A DNA stretch of 64,000 nucleotides from WLMZ01 sp038227995 (GTDB taxonomy: Bacteria; Actinomycetota; Acidimicrobiia; Acidimicrobiales; Ilumatobacteraceae): NCBI GenBank assembly GCA_038227995.1, contig JBBRPP010000014.1, positions 39,281 through 103,280 of the forward strand, written 5' to 3'. Of this stretch, positions 8,370-16,675 are shown piece by piece. How positions within the stretch are numbered: position 1 is the first letter of the stretch; every line of letters starts with the position of its first letter. Under the pieces are notes generated by a model, which was not told the origin of the DNA, searched no databases, and was given only the letters and a program-made list of their open reading frames with translations. Made by a program: the position numbers and the translations under genes.

Positions 8370-8591
8370 TCAAACGATGAACGGGCAATGTCGACAGCCG
8401 CTCTCGCAGCACCAGCCGCGCTCGGCGAGGAAGGTCGCGGTGAAGACGGACAAACCGCTCGCCGGGTCCCGATACGACGGCAAGCCGTCCGCGACGGCCG
8501 CATCGTGGCGTTCCATGATCTCGGGCCGACGAGGGTGGCTTGGTGCCAGGCGCCGTGGATGCGGTGAGGTGACGTGGTCGTCGCGCAGCAT
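8370..8591 (-). CDS. small cysteine-rich DUF5522-like protein
   Basis: A 73-residue protein whose C-terminal half has YRDPASGLSVFTATFL followed by a four-cysteine cluster, CC-x3-C-x2-C, ending HCPFIV. This matches my memory of the DUF5522 family (tyrosine, DP, G, VFT, RG, CC-GC-HCP pattern), whose function is unknown; the cysteines could bind metal. The start at 8591 is chosen because a TAGGGT box lies 8 nt upstream. The open frame extends to 8771, but the extra N-terminus has no family similarity and runs into the ABC-transporter leader. Small but well supported by the motif. Confidence 0.72.
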   Translation of the reverse strand: MLRDDHVTSPHPRRLAPSHPRRPEIMERHDAAVADGLPSYRDPASGLSVFTATFLAERGWCCESGCRHCPFIV

Positions 8592-8599
8592 CACGTACA

Positions 8600-8605
8600 A
8601 CCCTA
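8600..8605 (-). promoter_or_regulatory. -10 box of DUF5522-like gene
   Basis: TAGGGT lies 8 nt before the ATG at 8591 and supports that start over the longer frame. Confidence 0.45.
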
Positions 8606-8672
8606 CGAGCCACTCGCTGCACGTGACCACGTCATTTCGAGTTCGTGTCGTCGGCGCAGCGCGGAGTGTGAC

Positions 8673-8678
8673 TAAGGT
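8673..8678 (+). promoter_or_regulatory. possible -10 box of ABC importer operon
   Basis: TAAGGT matches TAnnnT and would give a leader of about 85 nt that contains the strong ribosome-binding sequence before 8770. This one is a conventional leadered candidate; no clear -35 is visible. Confidence 0.35.
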
Positions 8679-8769
8679 GCCCTTGGTGCTGTGGCAGGGG
8701 TCACAACGCTCCAACGAAACGGCTTCTCGAAACCTCGGGGAGCACGACGACAACCAAAAGGGGGAGTCC

Positions 8770-10692
8770 ATGGGGACTACGAAACGAACGGCAAGGCGTC
8801 ATCCAGGCGTTTTGCTCGGATCGGCGCTGGTCACGTTCACCATCATCGCTGGTGCGTGTAGCAGTAGTAAGGACAACGGCGGCGACGCCAGCGCGACCAC
8901 CAAGGCCGCAACCGCGTCGACAGCGGCCCCGACGGCCACGACCGGCGGCTCGGCCACCACCACAGCTTCCAGCACCGCGACAACGGGCGGGACCGACACC
9001 AGCACCGCACCGACCGGCGGTGGCGACACCACCGTGCCAAGCACCGAGGCCGCCAAGCCGGCAGTCCCCGGCGGCAAGTTGATCGTCAGCGGCGAGGCCG
9101 AAGTGGCCCAGGCGTGGACGCCGGCCGCGATGCAGTGCGACTCGTACTGCCAAGAGCGCGCCCGCTCGTTCTTCGATCCGGTTGCCGCATTCGGCGCGGA
9201 CGAAAAGGTCCATCCGTACCTCGCAGAGAAGATCGAGCCCAACGCGGACTCCACCGTGTGGACCATCACCCTTCGTGACGGGATCAAGTTCACCGATGGC
9301 ACGGCCGTCGATGCCGACGCGGTCATCCGCAACCTGCAGACCACCGGCACCAGCTTGTTGATCGCCAAGGTGCTCAACGATGTCGCCAAGGTTCCGGATC
9401 CATCCGGCGCCAAGAACACCGACGGCACGCCGGTGATGGTGCTCGACATCGTCAAGAAGGACGCCAAGACGTTCACGGTCGCGCTCGGCAAGGATGGTGA
9501 CCCCACCAAGCCGCTGTCATGGCCCGGATTCGCCGCAGCCCTGACCACACAGTGGGGTCTGATCGCCTCGCCGGCGTGGCTCGATGAGGTCGCCAAGGAC
9601 CCCAGCAAGTCTGCGTCCCCGATCGGCTCCGGCCCGTTCACGGTCGCCAGCTACACGCCGAACGACACCCTCGTCGTGAAGAAGAACCCGAACTACTGGC
9701 AGAAGGACGCCAACGGCGTGCAGCTGCCGTACCTGGACGAGATCGACTTCAAGGTGATCGAGGACAGCCAGACCGCTGAAGAAGGCCTCAAGAACGGCGA
9801 GCTCGACATCTTCTCGACGTCGTCGGCTCAGGTCATCAGCGACTTCCGTTCGGACCCGACCAACTTCCCGATGTCGGAGCAGACGAAGTACGTCGAGACC
9901 AACTACATCCTCATCGACCTCGCCAAGCCGGGTGCTCTGCAGGACCAGCGTGTCCGCTGCGCACTGTCGATGGCGCTCGATCGTCAGGAGCTGATCAACC
10001 TCACCGAGGGCGGCATCACGCAAGTCGCCAACGGTCTGTTCTCGCCTGGCCAAGAGGGTTACCTCGCCGACAACGGGTTCAACACGGCGCAGGACATCGC
10101 CGGCGCGAAGAAGCTGATCGACGCCTACAAGGCGGAGAAGGGCATCACGGGCAACGTCACCGTCGAGTACGGCCACACCGCCACCGCAATCGGTGACCAG
10201 GCTGCCGAGCTGTACAAGGGCTACTGGTCAAAGATCGGTGTCGACACCAAGGTCGACGTCGTTCCTCAGGACAAGTTCATCACCAACGCCCTGTTCGGCG
10301 ATCCCGGCTTCTTCATGTACGGCTGGCGCAACCACGCCGGTCTGACAGTCGACCAGCAGAACTTCTGGTGGAACTCGGTCTCGGGCCCGCCGGATGGACA
10401 GCTCGCGCTGAACTTCGGCCGTGTCAACGACCCGATCGTTGATGCCAAGCTGGCCGATGCCCGCAGCAACCCGGATGCCGCAGCTCGCAAGGCTGACGCC
10501 GAGGACATCAACCGCCAGATGGCCAAGATGTGCTACCAGATCCCTGAGGACTACACGCTGTGGGGCACGCCGCACAGCCCGAAGGTCCAGGGTCTGGGCG
10601 ACACCGTCCTGCCCGACGGCACCAAGGCCCGTGACGGCGCCGGCTTCTCCGGCCAGTTCTGGGTCAACTCACTGTGGATCGACAAGGGCTGA
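8770..10692 (+). CDS. ABC transporter substrate-binding lipoprotein, peptide/nickel family 5
   Basis: A 640-residue extracytoplasmic solute-binding protein of the DppA/OppA type, the ligand receptor of the importer encoded downstream. The N-terminus has basic residues, a hydrophobic stretch and Cys30 in an IAGAC lipobox (Ala rather than the usual Leu at -3), so it is probably lipid-anchored. A low-complexity Thr/Ala/Ser/Gly linker fills about residues 38-95 and tethers the binding domain off the membrane. Family landmarks include LRDGIKFTDGTAVDADAV and GSGPFTVASYTPND with a following NPNYW segment. The start ATG at 8770 is set by AAAGGGGGAG just upstream; the frame open from 8023 is not coding. 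Ligand unknown; an oligopeptide or similar is likely. Confidence 0.92.
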   Translation: MGTTKRTARRHPGVLLGSALVTFTIIAGACSSSKDNGGDASATTKAATASTAAPTATTGGSATTTASSTATTGGTDTSTAPTGGGDTTVPSTEAAKPAVPGGKLIVSGEAEVAQAWTPAAMQCDSYCQERARSFFDPVAAFGADEKVHPYLAEKIEPNADSTVWTITLRDGIKFTDGTAVDADAVIRNLQTTGTSLLIAKVLNDVAKVPDPSGAKNTDGTPVMVLDIVKKDAKTFTVALGKDGDPTKPLSWPGFAAALTTQWGLIASPAWLDEVAKDPSKSASPIGSGPFTVASYTPNDTLVVKKNPNYWQKDANGVQLPYLDEIDFKVIEDSQTAEEGLKNGELDIFSTSSAQVISDFRSDPTNFPMSEQTKYVETNYILIDLAKPGALQDQRVRCALSMALDRQELINLTEGGITQVANGLFSPGQEGYLADNGFNTAQDIAGAKKLIDAYKAEKGITGNVTVEYGHTATAIGDQAAELYKGYWSKIGVDTKVDVVPQDKFITNALFGDPGFFMYGWRNHAGLTVDQQNFWWNSVSGPPDGQLALNFGRVNDPIVDAKLADARSNPDAAARKADAEDINRQMAKMCYQIPEDYTLWGTPHSPKVQGLGDTVLPDGTKARDGAGFSGQFWVNSLWIDKG

Positions 10693-10724
10693 TTCCCGCC
10701 TCGATCTGAAGTTTCCGATTGACA

Positions 10725-10754
10725 GGGTGCGGACCGTTCCGGCGGTCCGCACCC
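10725..10754 (+). repeat. perfect intercistronic 12-bp hairpin
   Basis: GGGTGCGGACCG and its exact complement flank the loop TTCCGG, starting 32 nt after the lipoprotein stop and before the first permease. No T-run follows. Such hairpins commonly protect the 3' end of an abundant binding-protein mRNA or partly terminate, so that the receptor is made in excess over the permeases. Confidence 0.8.
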
Positions 10755-10811
10755 TCGATGTCTCGTCTGTTCTCCCGTCCACCCGTCCGTTCACCGTCTC
10801 CAGAGGTCTGC

Positions 10812-11777
10812 ATGCGGTATTTCTTGCAACGTCTCCTCCAGTTCGTCATCGTGTTCTTCCTGGTCACGTTCGGCGTGCTGGTGTTCATGCGGATCGGTCT
10901 CAACAAGCCCGGCGACCCCGCTCGGACGATGCTCGGCGGAACCGCATCTCAGGCGCAGATCGATGCGGTCACGAAGCGCTTCCACCTCCACGCGAACTAC
11001 CTCGCCCAGTACTGGTTCTGGTTGAAGGGGATGTTCACACTCGACTTCGGCTACTCCCAGGTCCACAGCCTGAACGTCACCACGTACCTCAAGCCGAAGA
11101 TCCTGCCGACGGTCTTCCTCGGCATCTATGCAACGATCCTCGCCCTCGTGATCGCGATCCCGGTCGCCGTCTACCAGGCCTACCGCCGCGACGGTGTCGG
11201 CGACAAGGTCGGCAGCTTCATGTCGTTCGCCTTCGTCTCGATCCCGGCGCTCGTGCTCTCTCCCCTGCTGAAGATCGTGTTCATCAACCATCTGCAGTGG
11301 TTCCCACGCCTGTTCACCAAGGTGTACCCGTGGGACAACCCGATCGAGCACTTCAAGAACTTCTTCGTACCCACACTGGCGCTCACGCTGCCACTTGCCG
11401 CCATCTATGTTCGTCTGCTCCGAGCCGACATGGTGCAGACGCTGCAGGCCGACTTCGTGACACTCGCCAGCGCCAAGGGTGTGTCACCGACACGCGTTCT
11501 GTGGGGCCACGCCTTGCGCAATTCGCTGTTCACTCTGCTGACCAACGTCGGCATTCAAGTCGGAGGTCTCGTCGGTGGCGCGCTGGTCGTCGAGAAATAC
11601 TTCGCGATGCCCGCGATGGGCGACACACTGGTGCGCGCCATTCTCTCCAGCGACATCTTCGTCGTGCAGTCCGTTTCGGCGCTGCTCGTCGCCACCGTCG
11701 TGATCGTCAACCTGCTTGTCGACATGAGTTACGCCGTGATCGACCCCCGCATCCGTCACGCCCGAGCACTGAGCTGA
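10812..11777 (+). CDS. ABC transporter permease, DppB/OppB type
   Basis: A 321-residue inner-membrane subunit. It begins with the classic MRYFLQRLLQFVIVFFLVTF first helix, has a DPARTMLGG-like periplasmic segment, and carries the EAA-type cytoplasmic loop around TLASAKGVSPTRVLWGHALRN, where the ATPase docks. The start at 10812 is chosen because it opens directly into the conserved first helix and has AGAGG ahead; the frame continues upstream to 10719 through the intercistronic hairpin and is not coding there. Second gene of the five-gene importer operon. Confidence 0.93.
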   Translation: MRYFLQRLLQFVIVFFLVTFGVLVFMRIGLNKPGDPARTMLGGTASQAQIDAVTKRFHLHANYLAQYWFWLKGMFTLDFGYSQVHSLNVTTYLKPKILPTVFLGIYATILALVIAIPVAVYQAYRRDGVGDKVGSFMSFAFVSIPALVLSPLLKIVFINHLQWFPRLFTKVYPWDNPIEHFKNFFVPTLALTLPLAAIYVRLLRADMVQTLQADFVTLASAKGVSPTRVLWGHALRNSLFTLLTNVGIQVGGLVGGALVVEKYFAMPAMGDTLVRAILSSDIFVVQSVSALLVATVVIVNLLVDMSYAVIDPRIRHARALS

Positions 11778-11790
11778 GGAGGCCAAGGTC

Positions 11791-12723
11791 ATGACACTCA
11801 CTGATGTTCTCGAACTCGCCACTCCCGCACCGGCCACGCCGGAGCCCCGACGTCGTCGGCGGCGGCCCAAGATCGGCCTCTGGCTCGGCGTCGGCTGGCT
11901 GGCCGCAGTCGCCTTCTGTGCGATCTTCGCCAACCAACTGTCCTTCATTCGCGCCTACGACACCAAGATCAAGGTCAAAGGTCGCACCGGCCGATACAAC
12001 ATCGGGCCCGGTTGGCGGACCTGGATGGGCACCGACGCCAGTTCGCACGATGTCTTCGCGCGCTGCATCTACGGCGCCAAGGTCACGCTCACGATCGGTG
12101 TGCTGTCGACGATCATCGGATTGTTCCTCGGTGGATTGCTCGGGGTGATGTCCGGCTACTTCCGTGGCTGGGTCGACCGCATCGGCTCCATCATCGTCGA
12201 CTCGTTGCTCGCCCTGCCGCCGCTGCTGCTGGCTCTGCTGCTCGTGTACCGCATGGACGATCTCAAGGGCATCTACACCTGGCTCGGCTGGCTGAACCGC
12301 GAATGGGAGATCACGTTGACGCTGGGCATCCTCGCCATCGCACCGTTCGCCCGCATCGCTCGGGCCCAGACGATCGCTCTCCGAGATCGCGAGTTCGTCC
12401 TCGCTGCGCGAAGTCTCGGAGCCAAGAGCGGACGCGTGATCGCACGCGAAATCCTGCCCAACCTGATCCCCGCGATGCTGACGGTTGCCGTCACCGGTCT
12501 CGGCATCCTGGTCGCCGCAGAAGGTGCTCTGGCATTCCTCGGTCTGGGCGTCCAGCGCCCGCTGACATGGGGCAAGATGATCGCCGACGGTCAGAATGAC
12601 CTCGCCCGGGCGTGGTGGGCGACCATCTTCCCGTGCCTGTTCCTGTTCTTCACCGTCATCTCGTTCAACCTCATCGGTGACCGTCTGGCTCGCCGATTCG
12701 ACATCCGTGAGGCGGCGATATGA
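11791..12723 (+). CDS. ABC transporter permease, DppC/OppC type
   Basis: A 310-residue permease. After a cytoplasmic, arginine-rich tail (RRRRRR near residue 20) comes the first helix, then the family segment WMGTDASSHDVFARCIYGAKVTL, and the EAA-loop ATPase-docking region LAARSLGAKSGRVIAREILPNL. Start ATG at 11791 follows GAGGAGG with ideal spacing. Its last four bases overlap the next ATPase start (ATGA), so translation is coupled. It pairs with the DppB-type permease to form the pore. Confidence 0.93.
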   Translation: MTLTDVLELATPAPATPEPRRRRRRPKIGLWLGVGWLAAVAFCAIFANQLSFIRAYDTKIKVKGRTGRYNIGPGWRTWMGTDASSHDVFARCIYGAKVTLTIGVLSTIIGLFLGGLLGVMSGYFRGWVDRIGSIIVDSLLALPPLLLALLLVYRMDDLKGIYTWLGWLNREWEITLTLGILAIAPFARIARAQTIALRDREFVLAARSLGAKSGRVIAREILPNLIPAMLTVAVTGLGILVAAEGALAFLGLGVQRPLTWGKMIADGQNDLARAWWATIFPCLFLFFTVISFNLIGDRLARRFDIREAAI

Positions 12724-13793
12724 GCGATCTCATCCAGGCCAGTTCGCGTGACATCGACGGACCGCTGCTCGAGCTCACCGACGTCCGCACTCACTTCCGG
12801 ACAGCACGCGGCATGGTCCGCGCGGTTGACGGTGTCAGCTTCACCCTCGAACGCGGCCGCGCGCTCGGCATCGTCGGCGAGAGCGGTTCCGGCAAGACCA
12901 TCCTCTCCCGTTCGATCATGGGCCTGCTTCCACCGCGCAACACAGTTCGTGGCGGCAGCATCAAGTTCGAAGGTCGCGAGATCGGCAACCTCAACCGCAA
13001 GCAGATGCGCAGCGTGTGGGGCAAAGAGATGGCGATGATCTTCCAGGATCCGATGACGTCGCTGAACCCGTTGATGAAGGTCGGCAAACAGATCGCCGAA
13101 CCGCTCAAGATCCACCTCGGAATGGATCACGCGACGGCGAGGGCCACAGCTGAGAAACTCCTGCAGGACGTACGCATCCCTGAAGCCCACCGTCGTCTCG
13201 ACCAGTACCCGCACGAGCTCAGCGGCGGCATGCGCCAGCGCGTGATGATCGCGATCGCGCTTGCCTGCGGCCCGACGGTGCTCTTCGCCGATGAGCCGAC
13301 GACTGCGCTCGACGTCACCGTGCAGGCCCAGATCCTGGACCTGCTCAATGAGCAGCGCAAGGACCGCAACATGTCGTTGGTGCTCGTCACCCACGACCTC
13401 GGCGTGGTCGCCGGCCATACCGATGAGATCGCCGTGATGTACGGCGGTCGACTCGTCGAGCGCGCGCCGACCAAGGTGTTGTTCTCGAAGATGAAGATGC
13501 CATACACCGAGGCACTGCTCGAAAGCATCCCCAAGATCGAAGACCCGAGCCACACCCGTTTGATGACCATCGGGGGTCGACCACCCGACCTCGTCAACCC
13601 GCCGCCCGGCTGCCGATTCGCGCCGCGGTGCATGTACGTGCAGGACAAGTGCAAGGCGGAAGAACCGCCACTCGAGCAAGCCGAGACCCCCGGTCACTAC
13701 TTCCGCTGCTGGTACCCCGTCGGCAGCCCCGTCTACCTGCAGGTCAAAGAACGCCTGGCCGACAAGCCGGTCAGCGTCGGAGAGGTGTTGTAA
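12720..13793 (+). CDS. ABC transporter ATPase, DppD/OppD type
   Basis: A 357-residue nucleotide-binding subunit. Walker A is GESGSGKT (about residues 58-65), the signature LSGGMRQR near 170 is the MRQR variant typical of oligopeptide importers, Walker B is TVLFADEPT, and the switch His lies in VTHDLGVV. The C-terminal oligopeptide-transporter extension contains a four-cysteine-like pattern around GCRFAPRCMYVQDKC, which in relatives binds an iron-sulfur cluster. It starts inside the preceding permease gene (ATGA) and ends at TAATG shared with the next ATPase. Confidence 0.94.
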   Translation: MSDLIQASSRDIDGPLLELTDVRTHFRTARGMVRAVDGVSFTLERGRALGIVGESGSGKTILSRSIMGLLPPRNTVRGGSIKFEGREIGNLNRKQMRSVWGKEMAMIFQDPMTSLNPLMKVGKQIAEPLKIHLGMDHATARATAEKLLQDVRIPEAHRRLDQYPHELSGGMRQRVMIAIALACGPTVLFADEPTTALDVTVQAQILDLLNEQRKDRNMSLVLVTHDLGVVAGHTDEIAVMYGGRLVERAPTKVLFSKMKMPYTEALLESIPKIEDPSHTRLMTIGGRPPDLVNPPPGCRFAPRCMYVQDKCKAEEPPLEQAETPGHYFRCWYPVGSPVYLQVKERLADKPVSVGEVL

Positions 13794-14830
13794 TGGCAGG
13801 CACGGGCACCGCCCACCTTCGCGCAGCGGAGGACGCTCTCCTCCGGGTCGAGAACCTCGTCGTCCAGTTCCCCGTCGGTCGCACCGGATTGTTCGTCAAC
13901 GCGGTCAGCGGCATCAGCCTCGACGTGTTGCGTGGCGAGACGCTGGGCCTCGTCGGTGAATCCGGCTGTGGCAAGAGCACGACCGGCCGGGCGATCATGC
14001 AGCTACCCCGGCCCACGAGTGGCTCGGTGCTGTTCGAGAACAAGGAACTGACGAGCATGAGCGGCACGCCGATGCGCGAGGCGCGCACACGGATGCAGAT
14101 GATCTTCCAGGACCCGATCTCGTCGCTGAACCCGAGGCGCAAGGTACGCGACATCGTGATGGAACCGCTGACCATCTGGGAACGCGGCGACAAGGCCGAG
14201 CGCAACCGTCGCGTCGACGAAGTGCTCGAAGAGGTCGGTATCGACCCACAGCGTGCCCGAGAGAGCCAGCCGCACCAGTTCAGCGGCGGTCAGTGCCAGC
14301 GCATCAGCATCGCCCGCTCGCTGGTGTTGAACCCGTCGATGATCATCTGCGACGAACCTGTCTCGGCACTCGACGTGAGCGTGCAGGCGCAGGTGTTGAA
14401 CCTGCTCGAAGACCTCAAACAACGGTACGGGCTCACGCTGGTCTTCATCGCCCACGACCTGGCCGTGGTCAAGAACATCAGCGACCGCGTCGCGGTGATG
14501 TATCTCGGCAAGATCTGCGAAGTCGCTTCGTCCGACGACCTGTACCGGGAGCCGGCGCATCACTACACGAACGTGCTGCTGTCGTCGATCCCGGTGCCCG
14601 ATCCGGAAATCGCCGTCGAGCGCCACCCGATCGAAGGCGAACCACCGTCACCGGTGCTGCCACCGTCGGGTTGCCGGTTCCACACACGTTGCCCGGCCGC
14701 CGAGGCGCGGTGTTCGGCCGAGGAACCGCAACTGCGCGAGATCGGCGACGGTCACTTCGTCGCGTGCCACTTCCCCGTGCACGGCGGCGAAGCACCAGTC
14801 ACGATCCGCGCCGGCGCCGCCTCCGTCTGA
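13793..14830 (+). CDS. ABC transporter ATPase, DppF/OppF type
   Basis: A 345-residue partner ATPase. Walker A is GESGCGKST, the signature is FSGGQCQRI, Walker B is MIICDEPVSALDVS and the switch His is in IAHDLAVV. The C-terminal GCRFHTRCPAAEARC segment again carries the oligopeptide-family cysteines. The start ATG at 13793 shares its A with the stop TAA of the previous ATPase; the frame open from 13628 is not coding. The two different ATPases form the heterodimer that powers the importer. Its stop converges on the enoyl-CoA hydratase stop within a short palindrome. Confidence 0.94.
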   Translation: MAGTGTAHLRAAEDALLRVENLVVQFPVGRTGLFVNAVSGISLDVLRGETLGLVGESGCGKSTTGRAIMQLPRPTSGSVLFENKELTSMSGTPMREARTRMQMIFQDPISSLNPRRKVRDIVMEPLTIWERGDKAERNRRVDEVLEEVGIDPQRARESQPHQFSGGQCQRISIARSLVLNPSMIICDEPVSALDVSVQAQVLNLLEDLKQRYGLTLVFIAHDLAVVKNISDRVAVMYLGKICEVASSDDLYREPAHHYTNVLLSSIPVPDPEIAVERHPIEGEPPSPVLPPSGCRFHTRCPAAEARCSAEEPQLREIGDGHFVACHFPVHGGEAPVTIRAGAASV

Positions 14831-14841
14831 CCGACGGTCAG
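14827..14841. repeat. palindrome holding both convergent stops
   Basis: CTGACCG and CGGTCAG surround a single central A, so that the TGA of the ATPase gene and the TGA of the enoyl-CoA hydratase on the other strand are mirror images. Too short a loop for a hairpin; noted as a repeat of the pattern at 3155-3177. Confidence 0.45.
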
Positions 14842-15638
14842 TGGTTGGTGTAATCGGGGGGCCGCTTGGCCACGAACGCTCGCATCCCCTCACGGAAGTC
14901 GGCGGTCTGACCCATCAGGATCTGCTGGCGGTTCTCGATGTCGATGGCAGCCTGCATCGGTACCTCCAACGCCGTCCACATCGCCTCCTTCGTGAGAGCG
15001 ACGCCGAGCGGTGAGTTGCGCATGATCTCCTCGGCCTTGTGATGGGCAGCGGCGATCAATGCGTCGTCGTCGAACAACTCGACGATCAGTCCGATGCGGT
15101 AGGCCTCGGCGCTGTCGATCACGCGGCCCGTCAGCATCAGCTCCTGAGCGCGAGCAACACCGACGATGCGCGGCAGCAGCCAACTGGTGCCGATGTCGCA
15201 TGCCGTCAGTCCGATTCGGATGAACGCTGCGTTGAACTTCGCCGAGTGGGCTGCGAGACGCACGTCCGAACCGAGCACGAGCGCCAGTCCGCCACCGGCC
15301 GCCGCACCGTTGACGGCAGCGATGATGGGCTGCGGGAGGGAACGCATCTTCGGGATCAACCCGGCGATGTGACGCTGGACTCCGAGACTGGCATGGATCG
15401 GGCCGAGGCCGTCACTGTGCGGCGCGGCGCCGTATCCGCCGAGATCGAGGCCGGCGCAGAAGCCACGTCCGGCACCCGTGAGCACGATCACCCGGGCCGC
15501 TCGATCGACGGCAATCTCGTCGAACGCCTCATGCAGCCCCTGGATCAATTCGGTCGTCATCGCGTTCAGCCGATCGGGTCGATCGAGCGTGATCTGGACG
15601 ATGCCAGGTTGCGGGCGGGAGATGTCGAGAACGGCCAT
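14838..15638 (-). CDS. enoyl-CoA hydratase/isomerase family protein
   Basis: A 266-residue crotonase-fold protein. The oxyanion-hole segments are GAGRGFCAGLDL (near residue 55) and NGAAAGGGLALVLGSDVRLA (near residue 108). The Asp/Glu catalytic positions at the start of the third helix are not the canonical pair of mitochondrial hydratase: the region reads RIGLTACDIGTSWLLPRIVG, as in many actinobacterial paralogs that act as hydratases or isomerases of unusual acyl-CoAs. The ATG at 15638 begins the family's N-terminus; a GGAGGTGAGG stretch lies 12 nt upstream. The frame is open much further (to 16745), but that part is antisense to the glycosylase gene. It probably serves fatty-acid or terpenoid degradation. 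Confidence 0.9.
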   Translation of the reverse strand: MAVLDISRPQPGIVQITLDRPDRLNAMTTELIQGLHEAFDEIAVDRAARVIVLTGAGRGFCAGLDLGGYGAAPHSDGLGPIHASLGVQRHIAGLIPKMRSLPQPIIAAVNGAAAGGGLALVLGSDVRLAAHSAKFNAAFIRIGLTACDIGTSWLLPRIVGVARAQELMLTGRVIDSAEAYRIGLIVELFDDDALIAAAHHKAEEIMRNSPLGVALTKEAMWTALEVPMQAAIDIENRQQILMGQTADFREGMRAFVAKRPPDYTNH

Positions 15639-15679
15639 CACCGAATCGTGCCTCACCTCCGTCGGCCGACGGTCATCGG

Positions 15680-15689
15680 AGGCTACGGT
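15680..15689. promoter_or_regulatory. divergent promoter with overlapping -10 boxes
   Basis: The ten bases AGGCTACGGT contain TAGCCT on the minus strand (15685-15680, toward the enoyl-CoA hydratase) and TACGGT on the plus strand (15684-15689, toward the glycosylase), sharing one TA. The plus box ends 6 nt before GTG 15696. This is the architecture of a symmetric bidirectional promoter. Confidence 0.5.
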
Positions 15690-15695
15690 GCGAAC

Positions 15696-16592
15696 GTGCT
15701 CTCGGTCCTGATCGATCCGGCGATCGACATTCGGTCCACGTTGTCGGTGTATCGATTCGGCAAGGGTGACCTGACCACTCGTCTGGCCGCCCACGATTTC
15801 GTCCGGGCGACATTCACCCCCGACGGTGTCGGCACCGTCCACATCCGGTGGTCCGACGTGCACCTGAACGCCGAAGCATGGGGCCCGGGCGCGGCATGGC
15901 TGCTCGAACGCGTGCACCAGATGACCGGCGCACTCGATGGCGGTTTCGAGTGTCCTGACGACGCTCATCCGAACGTGCGACGCGCTCAGCGCAATCACCC
16001 CGGGATCCGCATCGGCTCCAGCGGCACCCTCTATCACGAACTGCTTCCGGTCATCCTCGGCCAGCGGGTCACGGCCGGCGAGGCGATTCGACAGTGGTGG
16101 CGGCTGTGCGCCGATCTCGGCGAGGCGGCGCCCGGTCCGGACCCGAGTCTGCGCCTCCCGCCGCACCCCGAGCGACTGCTCGCCAAACCGGCCTGGTGGT
16201 ACCACCCGTACGGCATCGAGGCCAAGCGGGCTGAAGCCCTTCGAACCGTCGCCCGTTACGCCGCCCGCATCGGTGGATGGTCGAGTCTCTCGCCGTTCGA
16301 GGCATCCGCCAAGCTGGCTCTGCTCCGTGGCATCGGTCCATGGACCATCGGGTCGGCTGTCGGGCCGGCGCTGGGCGACCCCGACGCGGTGCCGGTTGGC
16401 GACTACCACGTACCGAACATGGTCGCGTGGGCACTCGCAGGCGAGCCACGCGGCACCGATGCCCGGATGCTCGATCTGCTCTCGCCGTACGACGGCCAGC
16501 GCGGTCGTGTCATTCGCTTGTTGGGCATGGATGGTCACGCCGCGCCCGCCTTCGGGCCGCGGCAGCGGATACAACCGATGTACCGCTACTGA
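15696..16592 (+). CDS. AlkA-like DNA-3-methyladenine glycosylase
   Basis: A 298-residue HhH-GPD base-excision glycosylase. The helix-hairpin-helix is LLRGIGPWTIGSAVG (about residues 209-223), followed after the usual interval by VPVGDYHVPN, whose Asp is the catalytic acid of the superfamily. The N-terminal third (LIDPAIDIRSTLSVYRFG onward) matches the TATA-box-like AlkA_N region. The long frame begins at 15039, but the glycosylase family sequence only starts after 15690. GTG 15696 fits both that and the TACGGT box 6 nt upstream. It probably removes alkylated bases; substrate range is not deducible. Confidence 0.85.
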   Translation: MLSVLIDPAIDIRSTLSVYRFGKGDLTTRLAAHDFVRATFTPDGVGTVHIRWSDVHLNAEAWGPGAAWLLERVHQMTGALDGGFECPDDAHPNVRRAQRNHPGIRIGSSGTLYHELLPVILGQRVTAGEAIRQWWRLCADLGEAAPGPDPSLRLPPHPERLLAKPAWWYHPYGIEAKRAEALRTVARYAARIGGWSSLSPFEASAKLALLRGIGPWTIGSAVGPALGDPDAVPVGDYHVPNMVAWALAGEPRGTDARMLDLLSPYDGQRGRVIRLLGMDGHAAPAFGPRQRIQPMYRY

Positions 16593-16675
16593 CAGCGCAT
16601 CCGGCTGATGGATGACGCCGTTCGGTCGAGGCGCCCGTGTTAGCGTCGCATCGCCACCAGCGGCCACCTTCGACC

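Noticed and set aside
12591..13697. 368-codon minus-strand frame opposite the DppD-type ATPase
   Set aside because: Antisense to an ATPase with complete Walker and signature motifs; no family sequence in the shadow.
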